Assembly (NCBI GenBank): GCA_041658585.1
Contig: JBAZZX010000001.1
Span: 62,001 to 126,000 of the forward strand
DNA length: 64,000 nt
Reading direction: 5' to 3'
Source of the DNA: DYFC01 sp041658585
GTDB taxonomy: Bacteria; Nitrospirota; Thermodesulfovibrionia; Thermodesulfovibrionales; SM23-35
In this document: piece after piece, positions 51,520 to 59,141 of the stretch
Position numbering within the stretch: position 1 is the stretch's first letter
Layout: every line of letters starts with the position of its first letter
The notes under the pieces: generated by a model
Databases searched by the model: none
What the model saw: only the letters and a program-made list of their open reading frames with translations
Told to the model about the DNA's origin: nothing
Program-made: the position numbers and the translations under genes

Positions 51520-51630
51520 ATGGCAACAGCAATGAAAGCAAAATGTGCTGCAAAAACCAAAGAAGGAAAGCAATGTAAGAAGTCCGCAACCGGGAAATCG
51601 AAATTCTGTGCATCTCACAAGAAAAAATAG
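51520..51630 (+). CDS. Small zinc-finger-like protein (DUF5763-like)
   Basis: 36 residues, too short for most gene callers. The pattern C-AAKTKEGKQ-C-KKSATGKSKF-C-AS-H (Cys 9, 18, 30 and His 33) matches small one-finger proteins that read CxAxTkxGxxC...CxxH. It is very basic (about ten Lys), so nucleic-acid binding is plausible. A strong ribosome-binding site AAGGAGGG lies five bases before the ATG, and a hairpin terminator follows at 51701. Function unknown. Confidence 0.75.
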   Translation: MATAMKAKCAAKTKEGKQCKKSATGKSKFCASHKKK

Positions 51631-51700
51631 TTGTAAACTGTAAAAGCATTTAAGAAAATTCTCGGGGGACAGAATTATCCATTAACAGCGTGTAAATTCA

Positions 51701-51735
51701 GATCCTACACGATAGGATATTTTTTTCTTTTTCCC
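51701..51735 (+). terminator. Rho-independent terminator after the small zinc-finger gene
   Basis: ATCCTA (51702-51707) and TAGGAT (51713-51718) around CACGA form a 6-bp stem followed by ATTTTTTTCTTTTT. The stem is short but the U-tract is strong. Confidence 0.6.
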
Positions 51736-51840
51736 AACCAACATATTTTTCAGGGGTACCAGACAATTATTGAGTTCATCTATTATAATGGGACAGGCTA
51801 CATACAATAATTGTTGGATTCTATTTCTCAAGGATACTAA

Positions 51841-52044
51841 ATGGGCACTCTTTATAATATTTTCAGTCTTGTTTTTGGAATTAACCCTATTGTGGTTGGG
51901 TTGGTTGCATTCATCGCAGGCATTATATCCCTGGCAAAGAGAGACAAGTCCGTAAAGAAACTAACTTCCATCGCTTATATTATTGCCGGAGTTACAGCTG
52001 TTTACTTTGGTGTTATTTTATCGAGAAGCTCATACAATATGTAA
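51841..52044 (+). CDS. Small two-helix membrane protein
   Basis: 67 residues with two hydrophobic helices (about 6-31, NPIVVGLVAFIAGIISLA; and 43-60, IAYIIAGVTAVYFGVIL) separated by a basic loop (KRDKSVKKL). There is no recognised family, though the layout resembles small integral membrane proteins of unknown role. Only a weak AAGGA is seen upstream. 52045-52211 holds only the promoter for ligA. Confidence 0.5.
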   Translation: MGTLYNIFSLVFGINPIVVGLVAFIAGIISLAKRDKSVKKLTSIAYIIAGVTAVYFGVILSRSSYNM

Positions 52045-52117
52045 CGATTAAAACATGCACCATGAGGAAAGCCGAACTCCAACTCAACTGCTTCCCGGAT
52101 TACACACCTGTGAAACT

Positions 52118-52126
52118 TGATATAAT
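52118..52126 (+). promoter_or_regulatory. Extended -10 upstream of ligA
   Basis: TGATATAAT is a consensus extended -10 (hexamer 52121-52126), 86 bases before the ligA ATG. No clear -35. Confidence 0.5.
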
Positions 52127-52211
52127 GGTGGTGAGTATTACTCATACTTGATCCTCATGATGAACATGAGAATTCAATGAATAGATACAACAAATCATTT
52201 ATATTATTAAT

Positions 52212-54254
52212 ATGACGAGTATGGTGAACAAAGATATTAAGGACGAAATAGAAAAACTTGTTAAGGACCTGAATTACCATAGTTACCGCTACTATGTCCT
52301 TGACTCGCCGGTCATATCGGATGAAGAATATGATAAGCTTTATTTTCGATTAAAGAAGCTGGAAGAGCAATATCGCTATATCCCGCCGGATTCGCCTACG
52401 CAGAGAGTCGGCGCCCCTCCGCTTGACAAGTTCGAGAAGGTAAAACATACCGAACCCATGCTTTCCCTCGACAATGCCTTTTCATCCGATGATATGGAGG
52501 AGTTTGACAAAAGGATCAGGAAGCTGCTCAAATCCGATGAAGATATTGAGTATACCGTCGAGCCCAAATATGACGGTCTTGCTATCGAATTGACATATAA
52601 AGACGGCCTCCTTTACAGAGCCTCTACAAGAGGCGACGGTTATGAGGGCGAAGACGTTACCACGAATATCAGAACGCTCAAGTCCGTGCCGATAAAGATC
52701 GACGAGGCCGGCGGGACCCCCGATGAAATCGACATCCGGGGCGAAGTCTATATGGACATCAAAGACTTTGAGAGCTTAAACAGAGAAAGGGAGAAAAAAG
52801 GCGAACCGTCTTTTGCAAATCCAAGGAATGCCGCAGCCGGATCAATACGTCAGCTTGATTCATCTATTACCGCAGCGCGCAGACTTCACCTCGCCTGCTA
52901 CGGAACAGGCTCGAAGAAAGGGATAGATTTCAAAAACCAGTCGGATCTCATCGAATGGCTTGGGAAGGCCAGATTCCCCGTACCTGCCGCAGTTAAGATC
53001 GTTAACGGCATTGATAAAGTTATCAGGGCCATCAAAGAGCTTGAGGAAAAGCGTAAAAGTTTTTCTTTCGAGACCGACGGGGCCGTGGTAAAAGTAAATG
53101 ACTTTGCCTTGCAGAGATTATTAGGCATGAAGACAAGAGAACCACGCTGGGCCATAGCATATAAATTCGCGGCGCATCAGGGCATTACCAGGATAAAAGA
53201 TATCCAGGGCAGCGTCGGCAGGACCGGCGTTATAACTCCTTTTGCTATCTTTGAACCCGTCAGGATAGGAGGCGTCACAGTTTCACGTTCAACACTGCAT
53301 AACTGGGACGAAATGGAAAGAAAGGATATCCGGATAGGCGATACTGTTGTTGTTGAAAGGGCCGGCGATGTTATCCCGCATGTAATTGCCGTAATCAAAG
53401 ATAAAAGGACCGGAGGAGAGAGACCTTTCCCGGTCCCTGATAAATGCCCCGTCTGCGGGTCTAAAGTTGTTAGAGAAGAAGGCGAGGTTGCGGTCAGGTG
53501 CATCGGCCTGAACTGTCCGGCACAGGTCCGGGAGAAGATATTCCATTTTGCCTCAAGGGGCGCATTGGATATAGAGGGCCTTGGCGAGAAAAATGTCGAG
53601 CTATTCTATTCTCACGGGCTTGTACATAATTTTGTCGATTTGTTTAAATTAAAAAAAGGAGACCTCCTGAATCTTCCGAGATTTGCTGAAAAGTCGGCGC
53701 AGAATCTTATAGACGCCGTCGAAAAGGCAAAGGATATCACCCTCGCAAGGTTCCTCTTTGCGCTTGGCATATTGCAAGTCGGCGAATATGCCTCAAAACT
53801 CCTCGCGCGGAATTTTGAAAACCTTGAAGACCTTTATCATGTGAAAGCGGAACGGATTTTACGGATAAAACAGATGGGTGAAAAAATCGCCTGTTCGGTT
53901 TCCGACTTTTTCAACGACCCGGAAAACCTGCATACCTTAAAAACGCTGCAATCATTAGGACTGAAAATAGCGAATCCGGATTTTGAAGGCAATACAAAAG
54001 GCAAAAGACCGCTTGAAGGACTTACTTTTGTTATTACCGGCACGCTGCCGCAACCGAGGAACGAGGTCGAGGAATTGATCGAAAGCCTCGGCGGACATTC
54101 CGCATCATCGGTCTCGAAAAGCACCGGCTATGTTGTTGTCGGAACGGAACCCGGCTCTAAACTTCAAAAGGCCCGGACACTCGGGGTAAAGACCATCTCT
54201 TATGACGAACTACTGAGGCTTATAGAGCGGCATAAGGGAGATTTTAAGGACTAA
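52212..54254 (+). CDS. ligA: NAD-dependent DNA ligase
   Basis: 680-residue ligase. Adenylation domain (1-325) with the catalytic Lys in VEPKYDGLAIEL (KxDG, about 118-121). An OB fold (about 326-405) precedes a Cys4 zinc site (CPVCG about 415-419, then C and NCPAQ at about 433-440). A helix-hairpin-helix region (about 445-590) and a C-terminal BRCT domain (about 600-675, GLTFVITGTLPQPRNEVEEL in part) follow. All domains are complete. Either of two close ATG codons (52212 or 52221) could be used. Confidence 0.97.
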   Translation: MTSMVNKDIKDEIEKLVKDLNYHSYRYYVLDSPVISDEEYDKLYFRLKKLEEQYRYIPPDSPTQRVGAPPLDKFEKVKHTEPMLSLDNAFSSDDMEEFDKRIRKLLKSDEDIEYTVEPKYDGLAIELTYKDGLLYRASTRGDGYEGEDVTTNIRTLKSVPIKIDEAGGTPDEIDIRGEVYMDIKDFESLNREREKKGEPSFANPRNAAAGSIRQLDSSITAARRLHLACYGTGSKKGIDFKNQSDLIEWLGKARFPVPAAVKIVNGIDKVIRAIKELEEKRKSFSFETDGAVVKVNDFALQRLLGMKTREPRWAIAYKFAAHQGITRIKDIQGSVGRTGVITPFAIFEPVRIGGVTVSRSTLHNWDEMERKDIRIGDTVVVERAGDVIPHVIAVIKDKRTGGERPFPVPDKCPVCGSKVVREEGEVAVRCIGLNCPAQVREKIFHFASRGALDIEGLGEKNVELFYSHGLVHNFVDLFKLKKGDLLNLPRFAEKSAQNLIDAVEKAKDITLARFLFALGILQVGEYASKLLARNFENLEDLYHVKAERILRIKQMGEKIACSVSDFFNDPENLHTLKTLQSLGLKIANPDFEGNTKGKRPLEGLTFVITGTLPQPRNEVEELIESLGGHSASSVSKSTGYVVVGTEPGSKLQKARTLGVKTISYDELLRLIERHKGDFKD

Positions 54255-54285
54255 AGCCTGCCATGCGGCGAGCCTCTGACGTCAG

Positions 54286-55041
54286 CTATTTCACGATCCT
54301 CTTCCTCATAAGCCTGAAGGGAAAGGGAGCGAGCAGTATTACTGCGGCAGCCACCCAAACGATATCCCATATGCAGGAAGCCGGTTCCCCTGTTGCAAGA
54401 CTCCTGCAAATATTGACGAGATGATATAACGGCGTGAAGAAGGCGATCTTTGCGACAACAGGGGACAGATTGTCTAAAGGGAAGAATATACCCGAGAAAA
54501 GAAACATGGGCGTCATAAACAGCGTGTAGAAATAATTAAATGAATCTATGCCGGGGACCACGGATACGAATATGACCGATATCTCGGCAAAGATCAGACC
54601 GGTCATGAAAAGGACGGGAATAGTAAATATTATCAACGGGGAATCGACAAGCCCGAACAGAGAGATTACGATTATTATTGTCATTCCGTAAAGCAGGCTC
54701 TTCGTTGCGCCCCACATCAGCTCACCCGCCACAAGGTCGTCAATATTTACAGGTGTCGCGAGTATGGCGTCGAAGGTCTTCTGAAAGGTCATCCTGACAT
54801 AAGTTCCATAGGTGCATTCGTAGATGACTGCGAACATTGAGGAAGATGCGATGATGCCCGGAGCGATGAATTTGATATACGGCACTCCGTTTATTTGCTG
54901 CACGAGGGCGCCGAGTCCGAACCCCATGGCCGTAAGATACAGGATGGGTTCGATGAAGTTAAGGGCTATGCTTGATTTATACAGCTTTGTATATACCGTG
55001 AAATTTCTCTGCCAGACCCTGAATGCCCGCTTAATGTTCAA
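54286..55041 (-). CDS. ABC-2 type transporter permease (NodJ-like)
   Basis: 251-residue inner-membrane exporter subunit with six helices and the typical ABC-2 features: FIEPILYLTAMGFGLG near the N-terminus, ATPVNIDDLVAGELMWGATK (in part) in the coupling region, and MFLFSGIFFPLDNL before the last helices. The TTG at 55041 is proposed as the start because it overlaps the ATPase stop (TTTGA) and AGAGG lies before it. The long upstream frame has no family match. It pairs with the ATPase gene; the exported substrate is unknown. Confidence 0.87.
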   Translation of the reverse strand: MNIKRAFRVWQRNFTVYTKLYKSSIALNFIEPILYLTAMGFGLGALVQQINGVPYIKFIAPGIIASSSMFAVIYECTYGTYVRMTFQKTFDAILATPVNIDDLVAGELMWGATKSLLYGMTIIIVISLFGLVDSPLIIFTIPVLFMTGLIFAEISVIFVSVVPGIDSFNYFYTLFMTPMFLFSGIFFPLDNLSPVVAKIAFFTPLYHLVNICRSLATGEPASCIWDIVWVAAAVILLAPFPFRLMRKRIVK

Positions 55042-55778
55042 ATGGACCTCTCGATAAGCTGTCTGCCGGTAAGCTTCAGATAAACATCCTCCAGGTGGCC
55101 CCCATGCAAGCTCATTAGTCTCGAAGGAGTATCGATAGTGATTATCTTGCCGGAATCCATAATCGCAACCCTGTCGCACATCCGTTCAGCCTCTTCCATG
55201 TAATGCGTCGTAAGCAGGAGCGTGGTCTTCTTTGCCTTCAGGCTGTTCAGCTTTTCCCATACTGACCTCCTGCTGTGCGGGTCAAGGCCGGTAGTCGGTT
55301 CATCGAGGACCAATATCTCGGGATTATTTATCAATGACCGTGCAAGTATGAGCCTCCTCTTCATGCCGCCTGAAAGGTCGCCTATCTTTACGGGCGCCTT
55401 TTCCTTTAAATCAACGAATTCGAGAAGCTCGCATGCAAGCGGAGAAGAAATATTTTTGGGTATATTGAAATACCTCGCATAGACAATAAGGTTTTCGAAA
55501 ACCGAAAGGTCGGGGTCAAGATTGTCCTCCTGCGGCATAACGCCTATGCGCGCCTTTATTGCGCTTGGATTTTCTCTTACATCCATACCGAATACCTTCA
55601 CCTCTCCGGAACCAGGGGGCATGAAACAGTAGATGATGCGCATGACCGTTGTCTTCCCCGCGCCGTTAGGTCCAAGGAAACCGAAGCATTCACCCTTTGC
55701 TATCTCAAAATCTATCGCATCAACCGCTTTCAGCTCGCCGTAATACTTCGTAAGACCTTTTGCCGTGATGATGTTCAT
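55038..55778 (-). CDS. ABC transporter ATP-binding protein (NodI/CcmA-like)
   Basis: 246-residue ATPase with Walker A GPNGAGKTT (about 38-46), a Q-loop in GVMPQEDNLDPDLS, signature LSGGMKRRLILARSL and Walker B LVLDEPTTGLDPHSR, then the His switch in TTHYMEEAERM. The DrrA/NodI type matches an ABC-2 exporter. Its stop overlaps the permease start. The ATG at 55778 is preferred over the longer frame since MNIITAKGL starts the domain. Confidence 0.93.
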   Translation of the reverse strand: MNIITAKGLTKYYGELKAVDAIDFEIAKGECFGFLGPNGAGKTTVMRIIYCFMPPGSGEVKVFGMDVRENPSAIKARIGVMPQEDNLDPDLSVFENLIVYARYFNIPKNISSPLACELLEFVDLKEKAPVKIGDLSGGMKRRLILARSLINNPEILVLDEPTTGLDPHSRRSVWEKLNSLKAKKTTLLLTTHYMEEAERMCDRVAIMDSGKIITIDTPSRLMSLHGGHLEDVYLKLTGRQLIERSI

Positions 55779-55855
55779 AAGATTAATTGTAACATGAAGT
55801 TTTATGAAGACCATACCTTTTGACAAATATAGCGCATAAGGTTTATTTTTATAAT

Positions 55856-56743
55856 ATGAAAATGCAAGATCATAATATGTTCGGATGTCTCTGTTTGTTT
55901 GTCCTTATCTTCATCTTCTCCTGTGCGCCGAAAGAAATACAGCCGCCTTTGAGACAGGTAAAAGTTGCCGTAGTTCTTGGCGCAGGCGCATCAAAGGGCT
56001 TCGCGCACATCGGCGTGCTCAAGGTGCTTGAATCCAACAAAATACCGGTGCATATGATTGTCGGCACCAGCGCAGGCAGTTTTGTAGGTGCCCTATACGC
56101 TTATGGTTTCAACGCCTTTGAACTTCAGAAGCTTTCCTTTGCGCTCCAAAAGGATGATATTGTTGATTTAACTATTCCGGACAACGGTTTTATAAAAGGA
56201 GAAAAGCTCGAAGGTTATATTAATTATATTCTGAGGAACACTCCCATCGAAAAGTTGCGGATCCCTTTTTATGCCGTTGCAACCGATTTTCAGACCGGCA
56301 AAGAAGTCGTGTTTGGAAGCGGCAATACGGGCACTGCCGTAAGGGCAAGTTGTTCAATCCCCGGCATATTTGTACCGACTGTTATCTCGGGGAAAATGTA
56401 TGTTGACGGCGGCGTAGTAAGCCCTGTAGCCGTTGACGCTGCGAAGAGATATGGGGCGGACATAGTTATTGCCGTAGACATATCAAGTGACATTGGATCG
56501 GCAATGCCTACAGGCACAATCGATACTATCCTTCAGTCAATCGGCATCATGTATTCAAAACTCTCGGCTGTTCAGCTTGCAAGGGCGGATGTTGTTATCA
56601 AACCAAAAGTCGGGTATATCGGAAGCTCCGATTTCTCGAAAAGGCATGAGGCAGTCCTTGAAGGAGAAAAGGCGGCTATCGAGGCATTGCCAAAGATACT
56701 GGAGATAATGAATAAACTAAAACAGGAAGGCCGGCTGAATTAG
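55856..56743 (+). CDS. Patatin-like phospholipase lipoprotein (RssA/NTE-type)
   Basis: 295 residues. Lipoprotein signal with the Cys in IFIFSCAP (about residue 23), then a patatin domain: oxyanion loop GAGASKGFAH (about 42-51), nucleophile elbow GTSAG (about 69-73, catalytic Ser) and Asp in VDGGV (about 183-187). The catalytic dyad is complete. It probably acts as a lipid acyl hydrolase at the envelope. It diverges from the ABC exporter. Confidence 0.9.
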   Translation: MKMQDHNMFGCLCLFVLIFIFSCAPKEIQPPLRQVKVAVVLGAGASKGFAHIGVLKVLESNKIPVHMIVGTSAGSFVGALYAYGFNAFELQKLSFALQKDDIVDLTIPDNGFIKGEKLEGYINYILRNTPIEKLRIPFYAVATDFQTGKEVVFGSGNTGTAVRASCSIPGIFVPTVISGKMYVDGGVVSPVAVDAAKRYGADIVIAVDISSDIGSAMPTGTIDTILQSIGIMYSKLSAVQLARADVVIKPKVGYIGSSDFSKRHEAVLEGEKAAIEALPKILEIMNKLKQEGRLN

Positions 56744-56747
56744 CTCG

Positions 56748-56830
56748 CCGGTTGCAAAAACTTATTACAAACGGCAGGGCTGATGCGATGAAAATGTTTT
56801 ATAGCGACGCCTTGATGTACATAATGTTGC
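56748..56830. repeat. Family A element copy 5, left half
   Basis: CCGGTTGCAAAAACTTATTAC followed by ACGGCAGGGCTGATGCGATG (quoted in parts) matches the left end and arm of the full-length copies. The rest of the element is missing here and the right end is found at 57751-57780, with about 920 bases between. Confidence 0.75.
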
Positions 56831-56920
56831 GCTCCGGTCTGATATTCTTCCTTCTGTTACCATTTTCGCTGCTTCTTCTCGAAGCTCCTTTGTGTACTTT
56901 CCCTGCGGAATTCCTTTCAT
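56765..56920 (-). pseudogene. Transposase OrfA remnant (IS3-like HTH start)
   Basis: 51 codons from an ATG with GGAGGTG just upstream. The first 22 residues (MKGIPQGKYTKELREEAAK, then MVTEG) are the typical start of an IS3-type OrfA helix-turn-helix, after which the frame runs into the family A repeat and stops. No OrfB or complete IS end is found. It is a truncated insertion remnant. 56921-57030 has no further gene. Confidence 0.65.
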
Positions 56921-57030
56921 CTTGACACCTCCATCTTTCTATTTTATCTGACTTTGGTGTACATTTTTTCCATCTTACATCACTTGTCACAGGTCGGGCA
57001 TCTCTCAGATTTCATTCCCGCCCTCCGATA

Positions 57031-57432
57031 TTACACAAACAAGGCTTCAAAATCTCTTGGAGTTACGATCTGAATGCCCTGAAACTTTTTTATCTCCAGC
57101 AGATCGGAGTCTCCCGTCACAAGATAATCAGCATTTGCCGCTACCGCACAGGCTATGATGTTGTCGTCATCTGCATCACGGCAGATGTCCTTAACTTTGA
57201 GGCTGTGCTCAATAACCTGACTAATCGCATCACTAATGGGGTCCATCGCAGAAGACAATTCATCATGAGAAAGCCGGAATTTCTTTGAGAGGGTACGCCG
57301 GAGTTCCATTGTAATGAATGGACATGAGACGAGAGAAACTTCTCCGGCTCGCGCCCTGCGCAATATTTTCGAACAAATCCCTTCAGTGATAATTGCCGCA
57401 ATGAGCACATTTGTATCAAATACTGCGATCAT
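57031..57432 (-). CDS. PIN-domain toxin
   Basis: 133-residue PIN-domain protein of the COG1569 type. The metal-site acids are Asp in VFDTNVLIAAI (about 6), Glu in ITMELRRTL (about 43), Asp in DADDDNIIACAVA (about 93) and Asp in LVTGDSDLLEI (about 110). It overlaps the ribbon-helix-helix gene by four bases (ATGA), a toxin after its antitoxin. It lies inside the split family A element. Confidence 0.85.
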   Translation of the reverse strand: MIAVFDTNVLIAAIITEGICSKILRRARAGEVSLVSCPFITMELRRTLSKKFRLSHDELSSAMDPISDAISQVIEHSLKVKDICRDADDDNIIACAVAANADYLVTGDSDLLEIKKFQGIQIVTPRDFEALFV

Positions 57433-57647
57433 GATATCGCTTTGAACACATCTTCTTCACTAACGATGCCTAGTTTCTTTGCCTTCGGGCCGAGTTTTTT
57501 CTGCACTGCTTTGAGTTTCATTTCCCACAGGAACATGCTCAGGGATTCCTTTACGATATCGCTCTTGTTGCGCCCCGTATTTCTGGCAACCCTGTCAAGC
57601 TCCTCAGACATGTTTTCCGGCAGGCTGACGGATAATACTGTTCTCAT
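57429..57647 (-). CDS. Ribbon-helix-helix antitoxin
   Basis: 72 residues with an RHH DNA-binding fold: RTVLSVSLPENMSEELDRVA (in part), then GRNKSDIVKESLSMFLWEM. The C-terminal helix VSEEDVFKAI would contact the PIN toxin. A short ribosome-binding site (AGGAGGTGC) precedes the start. It is the first gene of the pair and probably autoregulates the promoter region at 57648-57720. Confidence 0.85.
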   Translation of the reverse strand: MRTVLSVSLPENMSEELDRVARNTGRNKSDIVKESLSMFLWEMKLKAVQKKLGPKAKKLGIVSEEDVFKAIS

Positions 57648-57750
57648 AAAGCACCTCCTGTATTACAATACACTACATAGATAGAAAATGTAAACTACCT
57701 TATCCCGGTTCCTCTGCCCGACCGAGGAGTTCATCCAAGTTACTTCCCTT

Positions 57751-57780
57751 CCGCCCTGCCGTTTATGCAATGTTTAGGGT
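57751..57780. repeat. Family A element copy 5, right half
   Basis: CCGCCCTGCCGTTTATGCAATG then TTTAGGGT (in parts) is the complementary arm and the TTGCATT/TTTAGG end of family A. It pairs in sequence with 56748-56830 across the toxin-antitoxin locus. Confidence 0.7.
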
Positions 57781-57785
57781 AGCTC

Positions 57786-57824
57786 AATAAAAAGGCCGGC
57801 TTAATAAAAGCCGGCCTTTTTATT
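57786..57824. terminator. Bidirectional rho-independent terminator
   Basis: A 17-bp perfect stem (57786-57802 with 57808-57824) has AAGGCCGGCTT at its heart, a 5-base loop AATAA and A- and T-rich sides giving U-runs in both directions. It separates the toxin-antitoxin block from the cytochrome gene and may terminate the latter on the minus strand. Confidence 0.85.
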
Positions 57825-57878
57825 TTTATGTTTTTACTCTCTGCGCTATGCTACATGCTATTTGCAATGTGCTATTTA

Positions 57879-58362
57879 CTATTTACCCATCGGCATTGCC
57901 ATCTTTTTCAATTGCTCTTTTGTCAGAGGCGTGCCAAACCCGGCATATTGCAATTTCGTGGCAGGCGGGTTCTCGATCGGGACCCAATTTCCGTTTTGAT
58001 AGTCCTGATATACACAATTGTATTCCGTATCAGCGGCAACCGGGATAACCCCCTTGATGTGTTTTACATCTTTACCCTCAAGCCAGGTAAGGCTTATCTT
58101 GCCGTTTTGGACCTGCTTTACAATATCCGTTCCGTGACACTCGCCGCATTTCCTTCCGGCCTTCATAATAGAATGGCTGTTTTGGAGTTTCCAACCCGCC
58201 CCTGCTTTTGTCATACCAGTAGGACATCCCTCCGGTAGTGTAATGGAGACTGCGCGAGAAAAAGCTGTCATCCTTTTTAGGTTCTTCCGAATTCCCCTGA
58301 GCAAGAAGACCAAAAGCAATGAAACATGTAACTATTAACGCAACGAATAAAACCTTCTTCAT
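57879..58362 (-). pseudogene. Frameshifted secreted cytochrome c-like protein
   Basis: Two overlapping frames together make one protein. The upstream frame has a signal peptide (KVLFVALIVTCFIAFGLLA) and SFFSRSLHYTTGGMSYWYDK. The other frame continues with HSIMKAGRKCGECHG, a single CxxCH haem site, and NCVYQDYQNGNWVPIENPP to the stop at 57879. A one-base difference near 58140-58230 separates them. This is either a real frameshift, a sequencing error, or two fused relics. The SLHYT..GM.YWYDK block is familiar from multihaem periplasmic proteins of sulfur- and metal-metabolising bacteria. Confidence 0.65.
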
Positions 58363-58393
58363 ACGATACCTCCATAATAATATTGATAACCTA

Positions 58394-58612
58394 TTAACAG
58401 TCTCATAATAGTAAAGACATTATTTATAAAATCCCTCCTAACCCCTGGTCGCCTTTGGCGCCGCCAAAGGCGGGTAAACTCCCTTTGCCAAAGGGAGGAA
58501 TGGTTCGACAAGCTCACCATGACATTTGTCATCCTGAGCCTGTCGAAGGATGGTAAAGAGGGGTTAGGGGAGATTTTCTAATTTATGTAAATTCAATTTT
58601 GAGACCCTTAAC
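58394..58612. repeat. Family C palindromic repeat with nested hairpins
   Basis: TTAACAGTCTCATAATAGT opens it and AGGGGAGATTTTCTAATTTA plus TTTTGAGACCCTTAA closes it, matching 30145-30295. The centre includes GGCGCCGCCAAAGGCGG-type and CCCTTTGCCAAAGGGAGG hairpins, and a common TTCGACAAGCTCACCATGAC / GTCATCCTGAGCC repeat appears to be inserted within it. Confidence 0.75.
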
Positions 58613-58614
58613 AT

Positions 58615-58862
58615 ACATCGTAAAAGACGTTCTCAATTTGAAAGGGAGACATGATAAAAAAGCTTTTAGGTTCTCCTCGCCCCGAACGCTTTCGGGACTG
58701 AGTGCGGACGACTCATTAATGCACTATTATCACTGTTCGATATGCATTTATCTAATATACACATTAGGTTAAAAGTGCCGTTAGGTGAATATGGATTATC
58801 TTTTGTCGCGTTCTAAAAGGTTTTTTATCATGTCTCCCTTTCATTTTCTGCAACCGGTGTAA
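58615..58862. repeat. Family A element, copy 6
   Basis: 248 bases. The stem arms GAAAGGGAGACATGATAAAA and TTTTATCATGTCTCCCTTTC are exact complements. The centre has GCATTTAT, TTAATGCAC and TTTTGTCGCGTTCTAA. The left end is degenerate. It directly follows the family C repeat and precedes the candidate selenoprotein gene. Confidence 0.85.
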
Positions 58863-58911
58863 TAATTATAACTTTACGTCAGGGGATATTGTACCGCAGA
58901 CTGTTGTTTTT

Positions 58912-59079
58912 TTAAACCCTGTTGCAGGGCCTGAGGGATATCTGTTCAAGACTTTTATCATCTACTTCTTCGAGATATTCTTTCAGAGGAAATTTCTTAC
59001 CGCAATCCATGCAGTTGAAGGATATGACCCTTCAACCGACAACCAGCTTGATCTTCCCGCCGCAGTTTCTGCATTTCAT
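58912..59079 (-). CDS. Candidate selenoprotein: dual CXXC small protein with in-frame TGA
   Basis: 55 codons ATG to TAA with one in-frame TGA at codon 16 (59032-59034). The product reads MKCRNCGGKIKLVVG, then Sec (TGA), RVISFNCMDCGKKF, PLKEYLEEVDD and a C-terminal PCNRV. Two CXXC pairs (C3/C6 and C23/C26) suggest a zinc ribbon or redox site with Sec between them. This matches what I remember of the NCBI 'dual CXXC motif small (seleno)protein' family, where Cys or Sec occupies this site. A possible SECIS stem-loop (58996-59020) follows the TGA. It diverges from the DUF3786 gene by 76 bases. If TGA is not recoded, this is a two-piece pseudogene. Confidence 0.65.
58996..59036 (-). promoter_or_regulatory. 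SECIS-like stem-loops at the in-frame TGA
   Basis: In the mRNA, GTTGAAGG and CCTTCAAC (59014-59036) form a perfect 8-bp hairpin whose 5' arm contains the UGA. An alternative stem, CUGCA/UGCGG with loop UGGAU, extended by CUU/AAG (58996-59020), has its loop guanines about 24-25 bases after the UGA, within the bacterial SECIS range I recall (about 16-37). The two folds share bases and exclude each other. Confidence 0.4.
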
Positions 59080-59141
59080 ACTTTTTAATATAACCTGAAA
59101 CGGGCCTTAAATCCAAACGAAAAATGAACGGAAACAGCTTG

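Noticed and set aside
56799..56990. 63-codon minus-strand frame over the transposase remnant
   Set aside because: It is a shadow of the OrfA-like frame starting at 56920, which has a ribosome-binding site and recognisable residues.
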